This document shows positions 1-7,014 of a stretch of DNA of 25,213 nucleotides, in pieces. Under the pieces are notes generated by a model. The model made no database searches and was not told the origin of the DNA. It saw only the letters and a program-made list of their open reading frames with translations. Origin of the DNA: a virus; the IMG/VR virus record IMGVR_UViG_3300021356_000151, positions 1-25,213 of that record. One strand, given 5' to 3'. A program made the translations under genes and the position numbers. Position 1 is the stretch's first letter. Every line of letters starts with the position of its first letter.

Positions 1-354
1 GCAGATGTTACAATCAACCAAGGCGGTAACTTGGCGGCAAAGATTCTTGCGAACAACAGTCAGACCTTGATGACAGTATATACGATTCCTAAGAACACTA
101 CTGGATACTTGCTGAAGTTTCAAGGTAGTGCAGATAAAGACACAGACGTGAAGTTCAGGTTGATGGCGCGAGAACCAAAAAGAGTTTTTAACATCAAGGG
201 ACAGTGGGGTACTCGTGCGGGTAATGCAGCAAACTACGACTATCCGGTACCCTTAGTTTTTCCGGAATTGACCGACATCAAAGTAGAAGCGACCACCGGT
301 GCATCGTGTGGATGTGGTGCAATTTTTGATTTAATACTTGTAAACGACTTTTAA
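1..354 (+). CDS. Virion-type protein of unknown role, 3' part (5' end outside window)
   Basis: Frame 1 is open from the first base to a TAA at 352-354, so the gene begins upstream; the in-frame TTG at 31 is unlikely to be the start because the frame is already open before it. The visible 117 residues lack a signal peptide or membrane segment. They look beta-rich: a stretch reading TIPKNTTGYLLKFQG is followed by alternating polar and hydrophobic residues (DVKFRLMAREP), and the tail has a CGCG near the C-terminus. From memory, similar sequences occur in marine T4-like phages near structural genes, and the late promoter just downstream fits a structural neighbourhood. No enzyme motif is visible. 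It could be a tail, fibre or head-decoration component; the choice between these is not supported. Confidence 0.6.
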   Translation, partial: ADVTINQGGNLAAKILANNSQTLMTVYTIPKNTTGYLLKFQGSADKDTDVKFRLMAREPKRVFNIKGQWGTRAGNAANYDYPVPLVFPELTDIKVEATTGASCGCGAIFDLILVNDF

Positions 355-359
355 TTTTG

Positions 360-367
360 TATAAATA
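360..367 (+). promoter_or_regulatory. T4-type late promoter octamer TATAAATA
   Basis: Exact match to the T4 late promoter octamer in the gap between the gene ending at 354 and the gene starting at 462. With the octamer placed at -13 to -6, transcription would begin near 373, giving a leader of about 89 bases that contains the inverted repeat at 390-416. T4 late promoters need the phage late sigma factor and sliding clamp; those genes are not in this window. Confidence 0.75.
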
Positions 368-389
368 ATATGTAACATTGGTAGTGATT

Positions 390-416
390 GGTAGAATTTG
401 TCTCTGACTTTCTACC
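390..416 (+). promoter_or_regulatory. Inverted repeat in late leader (possible RNA hairpin)
   Basis: GGTAGAA (390-396) and TTCTACC (410-416) form a perfect 7-bp stem with a 13-base loop. No T-run follows, so a simple intrinsic terminator is not indicated. It lies inside the predicted leader of the gene at 462. The 8-base repeat ATTGGTAG occurs at 377-384 and again at 387-394, overlapping the left arm. Confidence 0.4.
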
Positions 417-461
417 CATTTAGTTTTGACAAATGGAAGAAACCAACAGGAGATTACGATA

Positions 462-875
462 GTGGCTAAACCACTTGGCTTCAAAGACTTTATATCGCCG
501 GATGATACTCAGAAGGCAGACGACGAACTCGCGTATCAGGCGCGGAAACGAAAGCGGTACACCTCTTCTGAGGCACTGAGTCTTCAGGGTCGTCGCGCCC
601 TTGCCCGTGCGATGAAGAGAAACAAAGCGAAGATCAAGATGGGTCGCAAACGTGCGGCACAAAAGACCGCAACTCAGGGTAAGATAGTCAATCGCGCCCA
701 ACGACAAGCAAGAAATATTCTTTTCAAAAAGATCACTAAGGGAATGTCTCGTGGTGATCTCAGTCCTGCGCGTCGTAAAGAGATTGAGAAGAAAGTTGCA
801 ATGATGAAGGGCAAGGTTTCTGCGCTTGCGCGAAGAATTATGCCCGATGTGAGAAAGGCTGATAGGAAGAGATAA
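462..875 (+). CDS. Small, very basic protein with capsid-targeting-like N-terminus
   Basis: I chose the GTG at 462 (137 residues) because AGGAG lies 9 bases upstream at 449-453; an upstream in-frame TTG at 426 lacks a comparable site. The protein is extremely rich in Lys and Arg, with runs such as QARKRKRY, RAMKRNKAKIKMGRKRAAQKT and ARRKEIEKKV, and looks largely helical. The N-terminus MAKPLGFKDFISPDD resembles the capsid-targeting peptide of T4 internal proteins around the aromatic positions, but has Pro where the cleavage Glu would be. From memory the family is common beside the nucleotidyltransferase gene in marine T4-like phages. A DNA-binding or head-internal role is inferred from charge, late promoter and neighbours. 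The next gene overlaps by one base (TAATG). Confidence 0.75.
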   Translation: MAKPLGFKDFISPDDTQKADDELAYQARKRKRYTSSEALSLQGRRALARAMKRNKAKIKMGRKRAAQKTATQGKIVNRAQRQARNILFKKITKGMSRGDLSPARRKEIEKKVAMMKGKVSALARRIMPDVRKADRKR

Positions 876-2293
876 TGACACCAGTAGTACCATCATTTAA
901 ACAATACTTAGTTGAAGAGGAACGCGAAGCGTACTTCACGTTCGGGCGTATGAATCCGCCACACATTGGTCATGGTAAGTTGATGAATGTTATGTCTGCA
1001 AAGGCAGGTAAGACTCCGTATAAGATTTACCTATCACAGTCACAGGATGCTCGCAAGAACCCTCTTTCCTTCGAACAGAAAATTAAGTACGCTCGTAAGA
1101 TGTTCCCCAAACACGCACGGAACGTCATCATGGACAAAAAGATTCGAACCCCAATGGACGTTGCGTCTAAGTTGTACGAACAGGGATACAACAAAATCAA
1201 CATGGTTGTGGGAGAAGATCGTCACGCAGAATTCACAACGTTGTTAAATCGTTACAACGGACAGAAGGGTCGACACGGTTTCTATAACTTCGAGAAGATC
1301 AATGTCATTTCATCGGGATCACGTGATCCAGACGGCGATGCTGAACAGGGTATGTCTGCAACAGTCCAACGTGAAGCCGCAAAGCAAAACGATTTCACAA
1401 AGTTCTCTCAAGGACTTCCAACCAACATGTCAAACAAGGATGCGAAGAAACTGTTTAACGATCTTCGCATTGGTATGGGTCTCAAAGAAGTAAGAGAGTT
1501 CAAGAACAAAGTAAACTTCGAACCCGTATCTGAGACTCGCGAAAAGTATATTGAAGGAGAACTATTTAATGAAGGAGACGAAGTCCGAATCAGATCTGGC
1601 GAAAGAGGGACTATACATCGCCTTGGGACTAATTACGTTATTGTTGATCTTGGTGAAGGTGTTCGCAGATTTTGGTTAGATGATGTGGAACTGGTTGAAG
1701 ATACAATGACTGATATTCGCAACTTTTTTGATCGTCACATGAACAAGAAGAAGTACGAGAAGGCGGTTCGTCTGTTCCTTAACATGCGTAAGAAAAATCC
1801 TGGCCAGTCAAACAAGATGTTGCGTAAGGTGGGTCAGATGACCGGTCTGGACATTCGTGAGATCGATCGAGTTCTCCGTGACATGGTCAAACAGGGTATA
1901 ATGCCAAAACATCTACTCAACTATCCTTCGATACAGAGACCCGTCAGCGAAGAGAATCAACCTGAGTGGGGTACGCCTGCATCAACTAAAAAGGCAAAGA
2001 AAGTCACGCCTGGCGAAGTACAAGAAGACGAAGTCAAGTTCGCGAGAGATCAGATTGCCAAAGAGTTAGAACGCGACAAAGAAAAATTCAAAGACATGGT
2101 CGCTCGGGCGAGACTTGCTCGTGCACGTCGTAAAAATCGAGAAGCAGATATAAAAGATAAACAGGAATCGAAAGGGAATCCTGTTGCAAAGAACCTGAAC
2201 AAGTTCAACAAACCCGCAACGCACAAGGATAAAAAGAAAGATGCGAAGCGTGGATACGTCAAACACAAGGGTCAACTCAATGGCGGAGATTAA
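875..2293 (+). CDS. HIGH-motif nucleotidyltransferase with KOW-like domain and basic tail
   Basis: A 472-residue protein starting at ATG 875 behind AGGAAG (864-869). Residues about 17-205 look like the cytidylyltransferase-like (HIGH) nucleotidyltransferase superfamily: FTFGRMNPPHIGH has the H30-x-G-H33 signature, and ISSGSRD plus GMSATVQR (159-166) stands where the ISSTxxR-type motif closes the active site. This superfamily transfers NMP to a phosphate acceptor (NMN, pantetheine phosphate, glycerol phosphate); the substrate here cannot be told. Residues about 233-275 form a KOW/SH3-like beta segment (GDEVRIRSGERGTIHRLG), followed by a helical segment and a highly charged tail. The N-terminus SFKQYLVEEE aligns with the T4 capsid-targeting peptide, with L-V-E at the cleavage position, and a second L-V-E occurs at 273-275. 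I infer a packaged protein. Confidence 0.8.
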   Translation: MTPVVPSFKQYLVEEEREAYFTFGRMNPPHIGHGKLMNVMSAKAGKTPYKIYLSQSQDARKNPLSFEQKIKYARKMFPKHARNVIMDKKIRTPMDVASKLYEQGYNKINMVVGEDRHAEFTTLLNRYNGQKGRHGFYNFEKINVISSGSRDPDGDAEQGMSATVQREAAKQNDFTKFSQGLPTNMSNKDAKKLFNDLRIGMGLKEVREFKNKVNFEPVSETREKYIEGELFNEGDEVRIRSGERGTIHRLGTNYVIVDLGEGVRRFWLDDVELVEDTMTDIRNFFDRHMNKKKYEKAVRLFLNMRKKNPGQSNKMLRKVGQMTGLDIREIDRVLRDMVKQGIMPKHLLNYPSIQRPVSEENQPEWGTPASTKKAKKVTPGEVQEDEVKFARDQIAKELERDKEKFKDMVARARLARARRKNREADIKDKQESKGNPVAKNLNKFNKPATHKDKKKDAKRGYVKHKGQLNGGD

Positions 2294-4505
2294 GTTAGAA
2301 GATCTACGCAAGTGGTTCGGTAAGGGCAAGAAAGGTGATTGGGTTCGAGTCGGTACTGACGGAGAGATCAAGGGACAATGTGCACGAGAGCCAGGCGAAG
2401 GTAAACCCAAGTGTATGCCTCGTTCGAAAGCACATTCAATGGACAAGAAAGATCGTGCGTCATCTGCACGACGAAAGAGACGCGCAGATCCTATGGCAGA
2501 TCGGCCTGGAACTGGGAACAAACCCATTATGGTTAAGACAGATAAAAAGGAATCAGTAGTGTACGAAGACGTTAACATGAAAAATGTTGATAAACTCAAG
2601 GCCGCTGCGAGAGACTTTGGTAAAAACAGAGACATAAACTCCAAGTCAATCGAAGATGCATTGATGACGATTGTGCAGTCAATGAGGGTTTTGGACAAAA
2701 GCACTTCTGGACGAGCTGATGTCAAACACGAAAAAATTATTGATAAACAAATAGTTCGAATCAATAACATCATCAACAAAACTAATTATGGCAAAACGGG
2801 TCAATCAGAAGAAGGTAAAGAGATAGTAAAAATTCTCAACAAACACAAACTCAATGGGCCAAGAGGGTTCCACAAAGTAATTTACGAAGGGATAGAAATG
2901 AACGAAAGAAACGCCGGTAAGTCTGCGACCGGATATAACATCTATCACGATACTTATTCTGCGGCAATGCAACACGCATATGCTCATGCTAAGAAGAAAC
3001 ATGGTGTAACTGTACGTCCTAGTGAGATTGACGATAAAGTTGCAACGGGCCCAAAGAAACCTTCGACTGGTAAAACCGTATCACATATTCTCAAAACAGA
3101 CAAGAAACAAAACCTTCACGTTCAAGTATACAACACTGGTCGCAAGTACGAGTTGAATATGTACGTTGAGTCGGTCAACGAAGCATCAAAAGTTCCCGCA
3201 GGGATGAAATTCATTGCTTCCTATGTTTACAAGGATGCGAATGGTAAAGACCATACTCACCGTCATCTACGCAAAGGCACCAAGATGACTGACCCTGTTG
3301 TTGTTTACATTGACGATAAAGAATGGAAGACTTTTCAATCATTCACCAAGGCAAAACAAGCAGCCATCAATCACATCAAAGGTATGAAGGAATCAGTAGA
3401 CATGAACGAAGAAACTGCGATAGCGCACCAGACACCTTATGGTACTGTCACGGCATATAAGAGAGACACAAAAGGTATGCGTGGCAAACAAGACGGATTC
3501 AAGTTGACACTCAAGACTAAGAGTGGTAAGACTGTCGATCTAGGTAGTCATCCAAAGCCAACAAAAGCAAATGTCATGTCAATCGTCAAGAATGTGATGC
3601 AGAAAGAGTCAGTCGAACTAGACGAAGATAACAAATTCTTCTTCGTGAGAGTGGGTAAGCCCGGCGACACCATGACCGTCAAATATAAGGCAAAAAACTC
3701 GCGTGAAGCATTGAAGAAAGCGAAGTCTCGGCATTTTGGCAATCCAGTTACACTAGACCCGAATCAAAAACAGGGTCGACCTGTAGGCCCATTGGAGTCA
3801 GTCGATCTCGAAGAGAAGAATGTGCCAACCAACCCTGCACTCTGGGCGAAGTTCAAGGCACAGGCAAAGGCAAAGTTTGATGTTTATCCCTCAGCGTATG
3901 CTAACGGATGGGCTGCAAAGAAATACAAAGCAGCAGGTGGTAGTTGGAAAAAGGAGAGTGTTGAAATGCCAGAACAAAAAACTTTCTGGGACGTTCGTGA
4001 AGGTTCGTGTGAAACCATGAACGCACAGACCAAGAAAGATGAGAAACCACCCTTCAAACCTACTCGTAGGGTTGGTGTGAAGAAAGATCGTTTCGGTAAT
4101 GTCGTCAAGGACAAGAACCGTGCGAAGCATCTCGCGAAGTTGGCGATGCGTGGTGAAGGTGTGAAGAAAGCGGCAGATATGTTTGGTGTGGCGAGTCAAA
4201 TGAAGAAAGGTCGTAACCCTGATGCTAAGGTTGGTGCAAATAGACAAGCAAGACGCGATGCATACAAGCGAGATCTTGCAAGACGCGGTATAAAGAAAGA
4301 GTCAGTCGAACTTGGTGAGAGAAAACTCGATGTAAGGAATCTCGACGATCAGGAATTATTTAAGAAAGCAGTTGCAATTGCTATGGACAAATTTCCCAAA
4401 GATAGGAAGCGTGCAGAACGAGAGATTGCAAAACTCGATCGTGGACAAGAGTTGTTAAGGCATCAAGTAGTGCAAACTGCTCTCAAAAGAGCACCTTATC
4501 AGTAA
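2280..4505 (+). CDS. Modular head-internal polyprotein candidate with repeated ESVxLxE peptides
   Basis: I chose ATG 2280 (741 residues) because AAGGGT lies at 2267-2272; it overlaps the previous gene by 14 bases. Residues 1 to about 77 (KLEDLRKWFGKG, then a Cys- and Lys/Arg-rich part) resemble DUF5872 from memory. The rest is a chain of unrelated small domains separated by a recurring peptide: ESVVYED (E91), IEMNE (205-209), ESVNE (297), ESVDMNE (371-377), ESVELDE (443-449), ESVDLEE (506-512), ESVEMPE (559-565), ESVELGE (674-680). Most end L-x-E or M-x-E, like the L/I-x-E sites cut by the T4 gp21 prohead protease. Between them lie a GYNIYHDTY domain (about 218-295), a KNVPTNPALWAKF domain (513-558) and others of unknown function. 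After the 559-565 site comes KTFWDVREG, matching the start of the next protein. Cleavage in the prohead is inference. Confidence 0.8.
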   Translation: MAEIKLEDLRKWFGKGKKGDWVRVGTDGEIKGQCAREPGEGKPKCMPRSKAHSMDKKDRASSARRKRRADPMADRPGTGNKPIMVKTDKKESVVYEDVNMKNVDKLKAAARDFGKNRDINSKSIEDALMTIVQSMRVLDKSTSGRADVKHEKIIDKQIVRINNIINKTNYGKTGQSEEGKEIVKILNKHKLNGPRGFHKVIYEGIEMNERNAGKSATGYNIYHDTYSAAMQHAYAHAKKKHGVTVRPSEIDDKVATGPKKPSTGKTVSHILKTDKKQNLHVQVYNTGRKYELNMYVESVNEASKVPAGMKFIASYVYKDANGKDHTHRHLRKGTKMTDPVVVYIDDKEWKTFQSFTKAKQAAINHIKGMKESVDMNEETAIAHQTPYGTVTAYKRDTKGMRGKQDGFKLTLKTKSGKTVDLGSHPKPTKANVMSIVKNVMQKESVELDEDNKFFFVRVGKPGDTMTVKYKAKNSREALKKAKSRHFGNPVTLDPNQKQGRPVGPLESVDLEEKNVPTNPALWAKFKAQAKAKFDVYPSAYANGWAAKKYKAAGGSWKKESVEMPEQKTFWDVREGSCETMNAQTKKDEKPPFKPTRRVGVKKDRFGNVVKDKNRAKHLAKLAMRGEGVKKAADMFGVASQMKKGRNPDAKVGANRQARRDAYKRDLARRGIKKESVELGERKLDVRNLDDQELFKKAVAIAMDKFPKDRKRAEREIAKLDRGQELLRHQVVQTALKRAPYQ
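2550..4319 (+). repeat. Dispersed coding repeat: eight ESV/x-(L/M)-x-E linker peptides
   Basis: Copies begin at 2550, 2892, 3168, 3390, 3606, 3795, 3954 and 4299; the 2892 copy lacks ESV and reads IEMNE. Some are also repeated at DNA level: the 19-mer AGAAAGAGTCAGTCGAACT occurs at 3601-3619 and 4294-4312, and GAGTCAGTCGA is shared with 3795. Spacing ranges from about 160 to 345 bases, so domains rather than the linkers set the period. The pattern suggests modules added by recombination at linker sequences. Confidence 0.8.
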
Positions 4506-4861
4506 TGAAGACATTTAAAGACATTCGAGAAGCAGTCTCTCCTGCCCAACAGGCAGCGATTGCAATCTCCAAGAAAGAACGCGGAGAGAAACCTAAGAAC
4601 GAACGTAAACTCACACCTGCTGAGTTAAAGAAGAGAGAAAAGGTTGCCAAGGCAATTGAACGGGACAACCCTGATATGCCCATGGCAAAGAAAATGGCTA
4701 TCGCAACTGCGACAGCAAAGAAAGAGGGTAGTAGTGCACAGTCTCGATTAGATCGTCGTGCGGCGAAACATGGACTAGGTTCTAAGGAACGATTAGACCG
4801 AATTAAAAAGGCACGGGATTTTTTCAGTAAACCACCACCCGGCTCGAAGAAATCTGCATAG
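4505..4861 (+). CDS. Small basic protein with T4 internal-protein-like N-terminus
   Basis: A 118-residue protein whose ATG overlaps the polyprotein stop (TAATG); there is no strong ribosome-binding site, so translation is probably coupled. The N-terminus MKTFKDIREA closely resembles the T4 internal-protein targeting peptide MKTYQEFIAEA, and I-R-E fits the I/L-x-E cleavage rule of T4 gp21. The body is helical and basic, with SPAQQAAIAISKKERGE, DNPDMPMAKKMAIATATAKKE and a Pro/Lys tail. From memory these segments recur in proteins of marine T4-like phages. A capsid-internal, DNA-associated role is inferred. Its first residues are nearly the same as residues 567-575 of the upstream polyprotein. 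Confidence 0.8.
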   Translation: MKTFKDIREAVSPAQQAAIAISKKERGEKPKNERKLTPAELKKREKVAKAIERDNPDMPMAKKMAIATATAKKEGSSAQSRLDRRAAKHGLGSKERLDRIKKARDFFSKPPPGSKKSA

Positions 4862-4862
4862 G

Positions 4863-4870
4863 TATAAATA
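4863..4870 (+). promoter_or_regulatory. T4-type late promoter octamer TATAAATA, possibly leaderless
   Basis: Exact TATAAATA two bases after the preceding stop codon and only five bases before the ATG at 4876. If the octamer occupies -13 to -6, the transcript would begin at or within a base or two of that ATG, leaving no room for a ribosome-binding site. Confidence 0.65.
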
Positions 4871-4875
4871 AGACT

Positions 4876-5145
4876 ATGAAAACGTTTAGACAACATTACG
4901 ACGAAGCAACATACCAAGGTAAGAAGGTTACCTTGAACAAACCTATGCCTGGCGATGTTAAAAAGTCAAAGGTCTACGTAGATCCAGACGGTGACGGTAA
5001 GGCGAAAAAAGTTAACTTTGGTGATAAGAATATGACGATCAAGAAGAGTAATCCTGCGCGTCGTAAATCATTCAGGGCACGTCACAACTGTGACAATCCT
5101 GGCCCCAAGGATAAGGCACGCTATTGGTCGTGTAAGGCATGGTAA
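4876..5145 (+). CDS. DUF6321-like small protein with capsid-targeting-like N-terminus
   Basis: 89 residues. The start MKTFRQHYDEA aligns position by position with T4 MKTYQEFIAEA (Y-D-E in place of I-A-E). The rest reads VKKSKVYVDPDGDGKAKKVNFGD, then a basic stretch ending in RRKSFRARHNCD and YWSCKAW. The Cys pair and the RKSFRARH segment resemble, from memory, DUF6321, a domain found in marine phages and some bacteria whose function is unknown. The DPDGDGK segment could be a loose acidic metal-binding loop. No ribosome-binding site is visible upstream; the late promoter at 4863-4870 ends five bases before the ATG. Inferred to be a packaged virion protein. The alternative is a free small DNA-binding protein. 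Confidence 0.75.
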   Translation: MKTFRQHYDEATYQGKKVTLNKPMPGDVKKSKVYVDPDGDGKAKKVNFGDKNMTIKKSNPARRKSFRARHNCDNPGPKDKARYWSCKAW

Positions 5146-5151
5146 AAACAA

Positions 5152-5442
5152 ATGGCCACTGAAACAAATGGATCGCGATTAAATCGCATCGAAGAAAAAT
5201 TAGATCGAATGTCAGAAGCAATTGTGCAACTGGCACGTGTAGAAGAAAAGATGGGCGACTTGGAAGTCCGTCGCGCAGAGCAACACGAACGTATGAATCG
5301 TTTGTCAGAGAAGATTGACAACATCGATTCGCACGTTACAACTTTAGTAGAAAAAGTAGCATTTATGCAGAAATTCGCGTGGGCACTCATTGGTGTTGTT
5401 GCGACTGTAGTGGGTGCAACATTAACCAATTATCTTTCTTGA
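5152..5442 (+). CDS. XhlA-like coiled-coil protein with C-terminal membrane segment
   Basis: 96 residues starting at ATG 5152, six bases after the previous stop. Residues about 6-70 form a heptad-rich coiled coil (LNRIEEKLDRMSEAIVQL, RLSEKIDNIDSHVTTLVEKV). Residues about 74-95 are a single membrane segment (FAWALIGVVATVVGATL). This layout is that of the haemolysin XhlA-like family, which occurs widely in phages and is sometimes linked to lysis. Here the gene sits in the late virion cluster and away from the endolysin at 20604, so a holin accessory role is possible but unproven. No strong ribosome-binding site is visible. Confidence 0.7.
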   Translation: MATETNGSRLNRIEEKLDRMSEAIVQLARVEEKMGDLEVRRAEQHERMNRLSEKIDNIDSHVTTLVEKVAFMQKFAWALIGVVATVVGATLTNYLS

Positions 5443-5455
5443 CCGGAGAATAAAA

Positions 5456-6262
5456 ATGAACAGTGAACACTTTAAGAGAATGGCAGAACTGTGGGCGGAA
5501 GTACAGGAGAAGAAGACTCTTGATCCCGTAAACCCCAAGGCTGTCAAAAAGAAATTTGATGACCGAAAGGACAAGGACATCGACAATGACGGAGATGTAG
5601 ATTCTTCAGATGAGTATCTGCACAAGCGTCGTAAGGCGATTGCGAAGAACGAAGCCAAGGACGAAATGGACAAGTGTCCAGAATGTGGTGGATCTATGGA
5701 GAACCACGAACCAGACTGTTCTCGTGCGGAAAAGTCTGACAAGAAAAAGTTGGAAGACGACAAAGATCTTGACGCAGGCAATTCTAGGAAGGCACTGAAG
5801 CACGACTGTGCAACACACGTTACATCTGAACAGTGGGGTTACGGTGAGTGCATATCCGGTCAGCACACACTCGTAGAACAGGAAGATGGCACTGGTGTTG
5901 TAACTCACTACGACGTAATGTTCGAACACGGTATCGAGATGGATGTCCCCGTAGAGTCTCTGACAATCATCGCTGAGAAACATCATATGCACGCTCAGAA
6001 GAAGCATAAGGTGAAGGAAGCAAAGCAACCTAATCAATCTGGTGCAAAGGCAGAGAAGATGCTTGACAAGTTCAAGGGTAAGGGTGCACAAGACATGGCG
6101 AAGGACAACAATCTCGAAAATCCTAAGCACGCCGAAATCACACCTGAAGAGGAAGGTCACGACGACGCATCCAAGGCAGGACGTGTAACCAAGCAGTCAA
6201 AGGCTCGCAATGGTGACAACTTGACTGTAGGAGATAAGACACCACCTAAAGGGGGCAAGTAA
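5456..6262 (+). CDS. EF-hand/zinc-motif modular protein, probable virion or scaffold-associated
   Basis: 268 residues, starting at ATG 5456 behind GGAG. Domains in order: a helical N-terminus; a calcium-loop motif D41-x-D43-x-D45-G-D47 followed by DEYLHKRRKAI; a short Cys motif CPECGG with C88 (C74, C77, H84, C88 could bind zinc); a beta-rich domain about 115-180 with QHTLVEQEDGTGVVTHYDV; and a low-complexity charged tail ending TVGDKTPPKGGK. From memory the KDIDNDGDVD and QHTLVEQ segments are shared among several modular structural proteins of marine T4-like phages. The highly charged, lysine-rich composition fits a core or scaffold component, but no catalytic signature is visible. It overlaps the next gene by one base (TAATG). 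Confidence 0.7.
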   Translation: MNSEHFKRMAELWAEVQEKKTLDPVNPKAVKKKFDDRKDKDIDNDGDVDSSDEYLHKRRKAIAKNEAKDEMDKCPECGGSMENHEPDCSRAEKSDKKKLEDDKDLDAGNSRKALKHDCATHVTSEQWGYGECISGQHTLVEQEDGTGVVTHYDVMFEHGIEMDVPVESLTIIAEKHHMHAQKKHKVKEAKQPNQSGAKAEKMLDKFKGKGAQDMAKDNNLENPKHAEITPEEEGHDDASKAGRVTKQSKARNGDNLTVGDKTPPKGGK

Positions 6263-6582
6263 TGGCAGCACCTAAGAACTCAGTACCAACACCTCGTGGG
6301 TGGGTACATGAAAGAACAGGAGAACTATTGAAGGCGCAGAAACTATCTGCGTCATTCATTGCAACATGGCACGGCACTGCACAAGGTGTCATGGTTGAAC
6401 CAAAAACTCCAGCAAAACCTGTTACAACTCCACGTAAACCTCGTGTAACAAAGAAGATGGTCGAAGAGACATATGCACCTCAAACTCTTCATGAAGCGCC
6501 TGCGGATGAGAAATTCATTCCTGCTTCAGAACATAACTACTTTGCTACAGAGATCGAAGGGCCTATCGGAGATCCTGAGTAA
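6262..6582 (+). CDS. Conserved phage protein of unknown function
   Basis: 106 residues, TAATG-coupled to the gene before and to the gene after, with GGGGG at 6251-6255 upstream as a ribosome-binding site. The N-terminus reads SVPTPRGWVHERTGELLKAQKLS, which resembles from memory a recurring N-terminal segment in marine T4-like phage proteins. The middle is Pro/Thr/Lys-rich and probably unfolded (KTPAKPVTTPRKPRVTKK); the end is acidic. It has no signal peptide, membrane segment or catalytic motif. Position in the late cluster suggests a virion or assembly role. Confidence 0.65.
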   Translation: MAAPKNSVPTPRGWVHERTGELLKAQKLSASFIATWHGTAQGVMVEPKTPAKPVTTPRKPRVTKKMVEETYAPQTLHEAPADEKFIPASEHNYFATEIEGPIGDPE

Positions 6583-6908
6583 TGGGTGAAGAACTAGAAA
6601 AGGCAGGATATCACCCCGCAGACGTAAACGGGGACGGTAGTGTGAGTGAAGAAGAGTCTCGCATGTATCTTGAGTTCAAACGTAAAGAACTCGAAGACGC
6701 AGATGCAATGCGTGACGCACAACGTAGCATGACATGGTTCGCACTGTTCGGACTGTTGCTCTATCCGTTTGCGGTTGTACTGGCAGACGGTGTTGGTCTG
6801 GATCAAGCATCAAAGATTTTGGGTGACATGGCTGCAACATACTTTGTATCGGTTGCCGCAATTGTCGCAGCGTTCTTTGGTGGACAGGCATATTCTGCTA
6901 AAAAATAA
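6582..6908 (+). CDS. Small membrane protein with EF-hand-like loop
   Basis: 108 residues, TAATG-coupled to the gene before it, with GGAG upstream. Residues 14-25 match an EF-hand loop (DVNGDGSVSEEE: D14, N16, D18, G19, E25). A charged helix follows, then two membrane segments at about 51-69 and 84-104. The N-terminal part would lie in the cytoplasm if the positive residues before the first segment stay inside. Size and two-helix layout would allow a holin or holin-like function, but its location in a virion-protein cluster also allows a membrane-anchored assembly role. No family name is certain. Confidence 0.65.
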   Translation: MGEELEKAGYHPADVNGDGSVSEEESRMYLEFKRKELEDADAMRDAQRSMTWFALFGLLLYPFAVVLADGVGLDQASKILGDMAATYFVSVAAIVAAFFGGQAYSAKK

Positions 6909-6917
6909 CGACAATAT

Positions 6918-6972
6918 CTACGTTTCTACGTAATACTACGTATTGAGATCGTCCACTGCATTATGGTATGAT
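6918..6972 (+). promoter_or_regulatory. Sigma70-like promoter with three CTACGT repeats upstream
   Basis: TTGAGA (6943-6948), an 18-base spacer and TATGAT (6967-6972) form a reasonable host-type promoter. Upstream lie three copies of CTACGT at 6918, 6926 and 6936, which also make two short dyads: TACGT-TTCT-ACGTA (6919-6932) and AATAC-TAC-GTATT (6932-6944). They could bind a regulator or form a weak hairpin after the gene ending at 6908. Confidence 0.45.
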
Positions 6973-6980
6973 TATAAATA
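6973..6980 (+). promoter_or_regulatory. T4-type late promoter octamer TATAAATA
   Basis: Exact octamer that begins at the base after the sigma70-like -10 hexamer. Predicted start near 6986 gives a 29-base leader to the ATG at 7015. The stacked elements suggest the exported-protein cluster is expressed both early and late. Confidence 0.7.
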
Positions 6981-7014
6981 GATACGATCTTGACTGAATT
7001 AAAGGATGATTTCA

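Noticed and set aside
390-416. Terminator for the gene ending at 354
   Set aside because: No T-run follows the second arm and it lies downstream of the late promoter; kept only as a leader hairpin.
278-484. Minus-strand frames across the window, such as 278-484, 2066-2779 and 13790-14314
   Set aside because: They lie opposite well-supported + strand genes, lack family motifs and have no promoters or ribosome-binding sites of note; they are reading-frame shadows.
6932-6944. AATAC-TAC-GTATT as an intrinsic terminator after the gene ending at 6908
   Set aside because: The stem is five AT-rich pairs with no T-run; it is better described as part of the repeat cluster.
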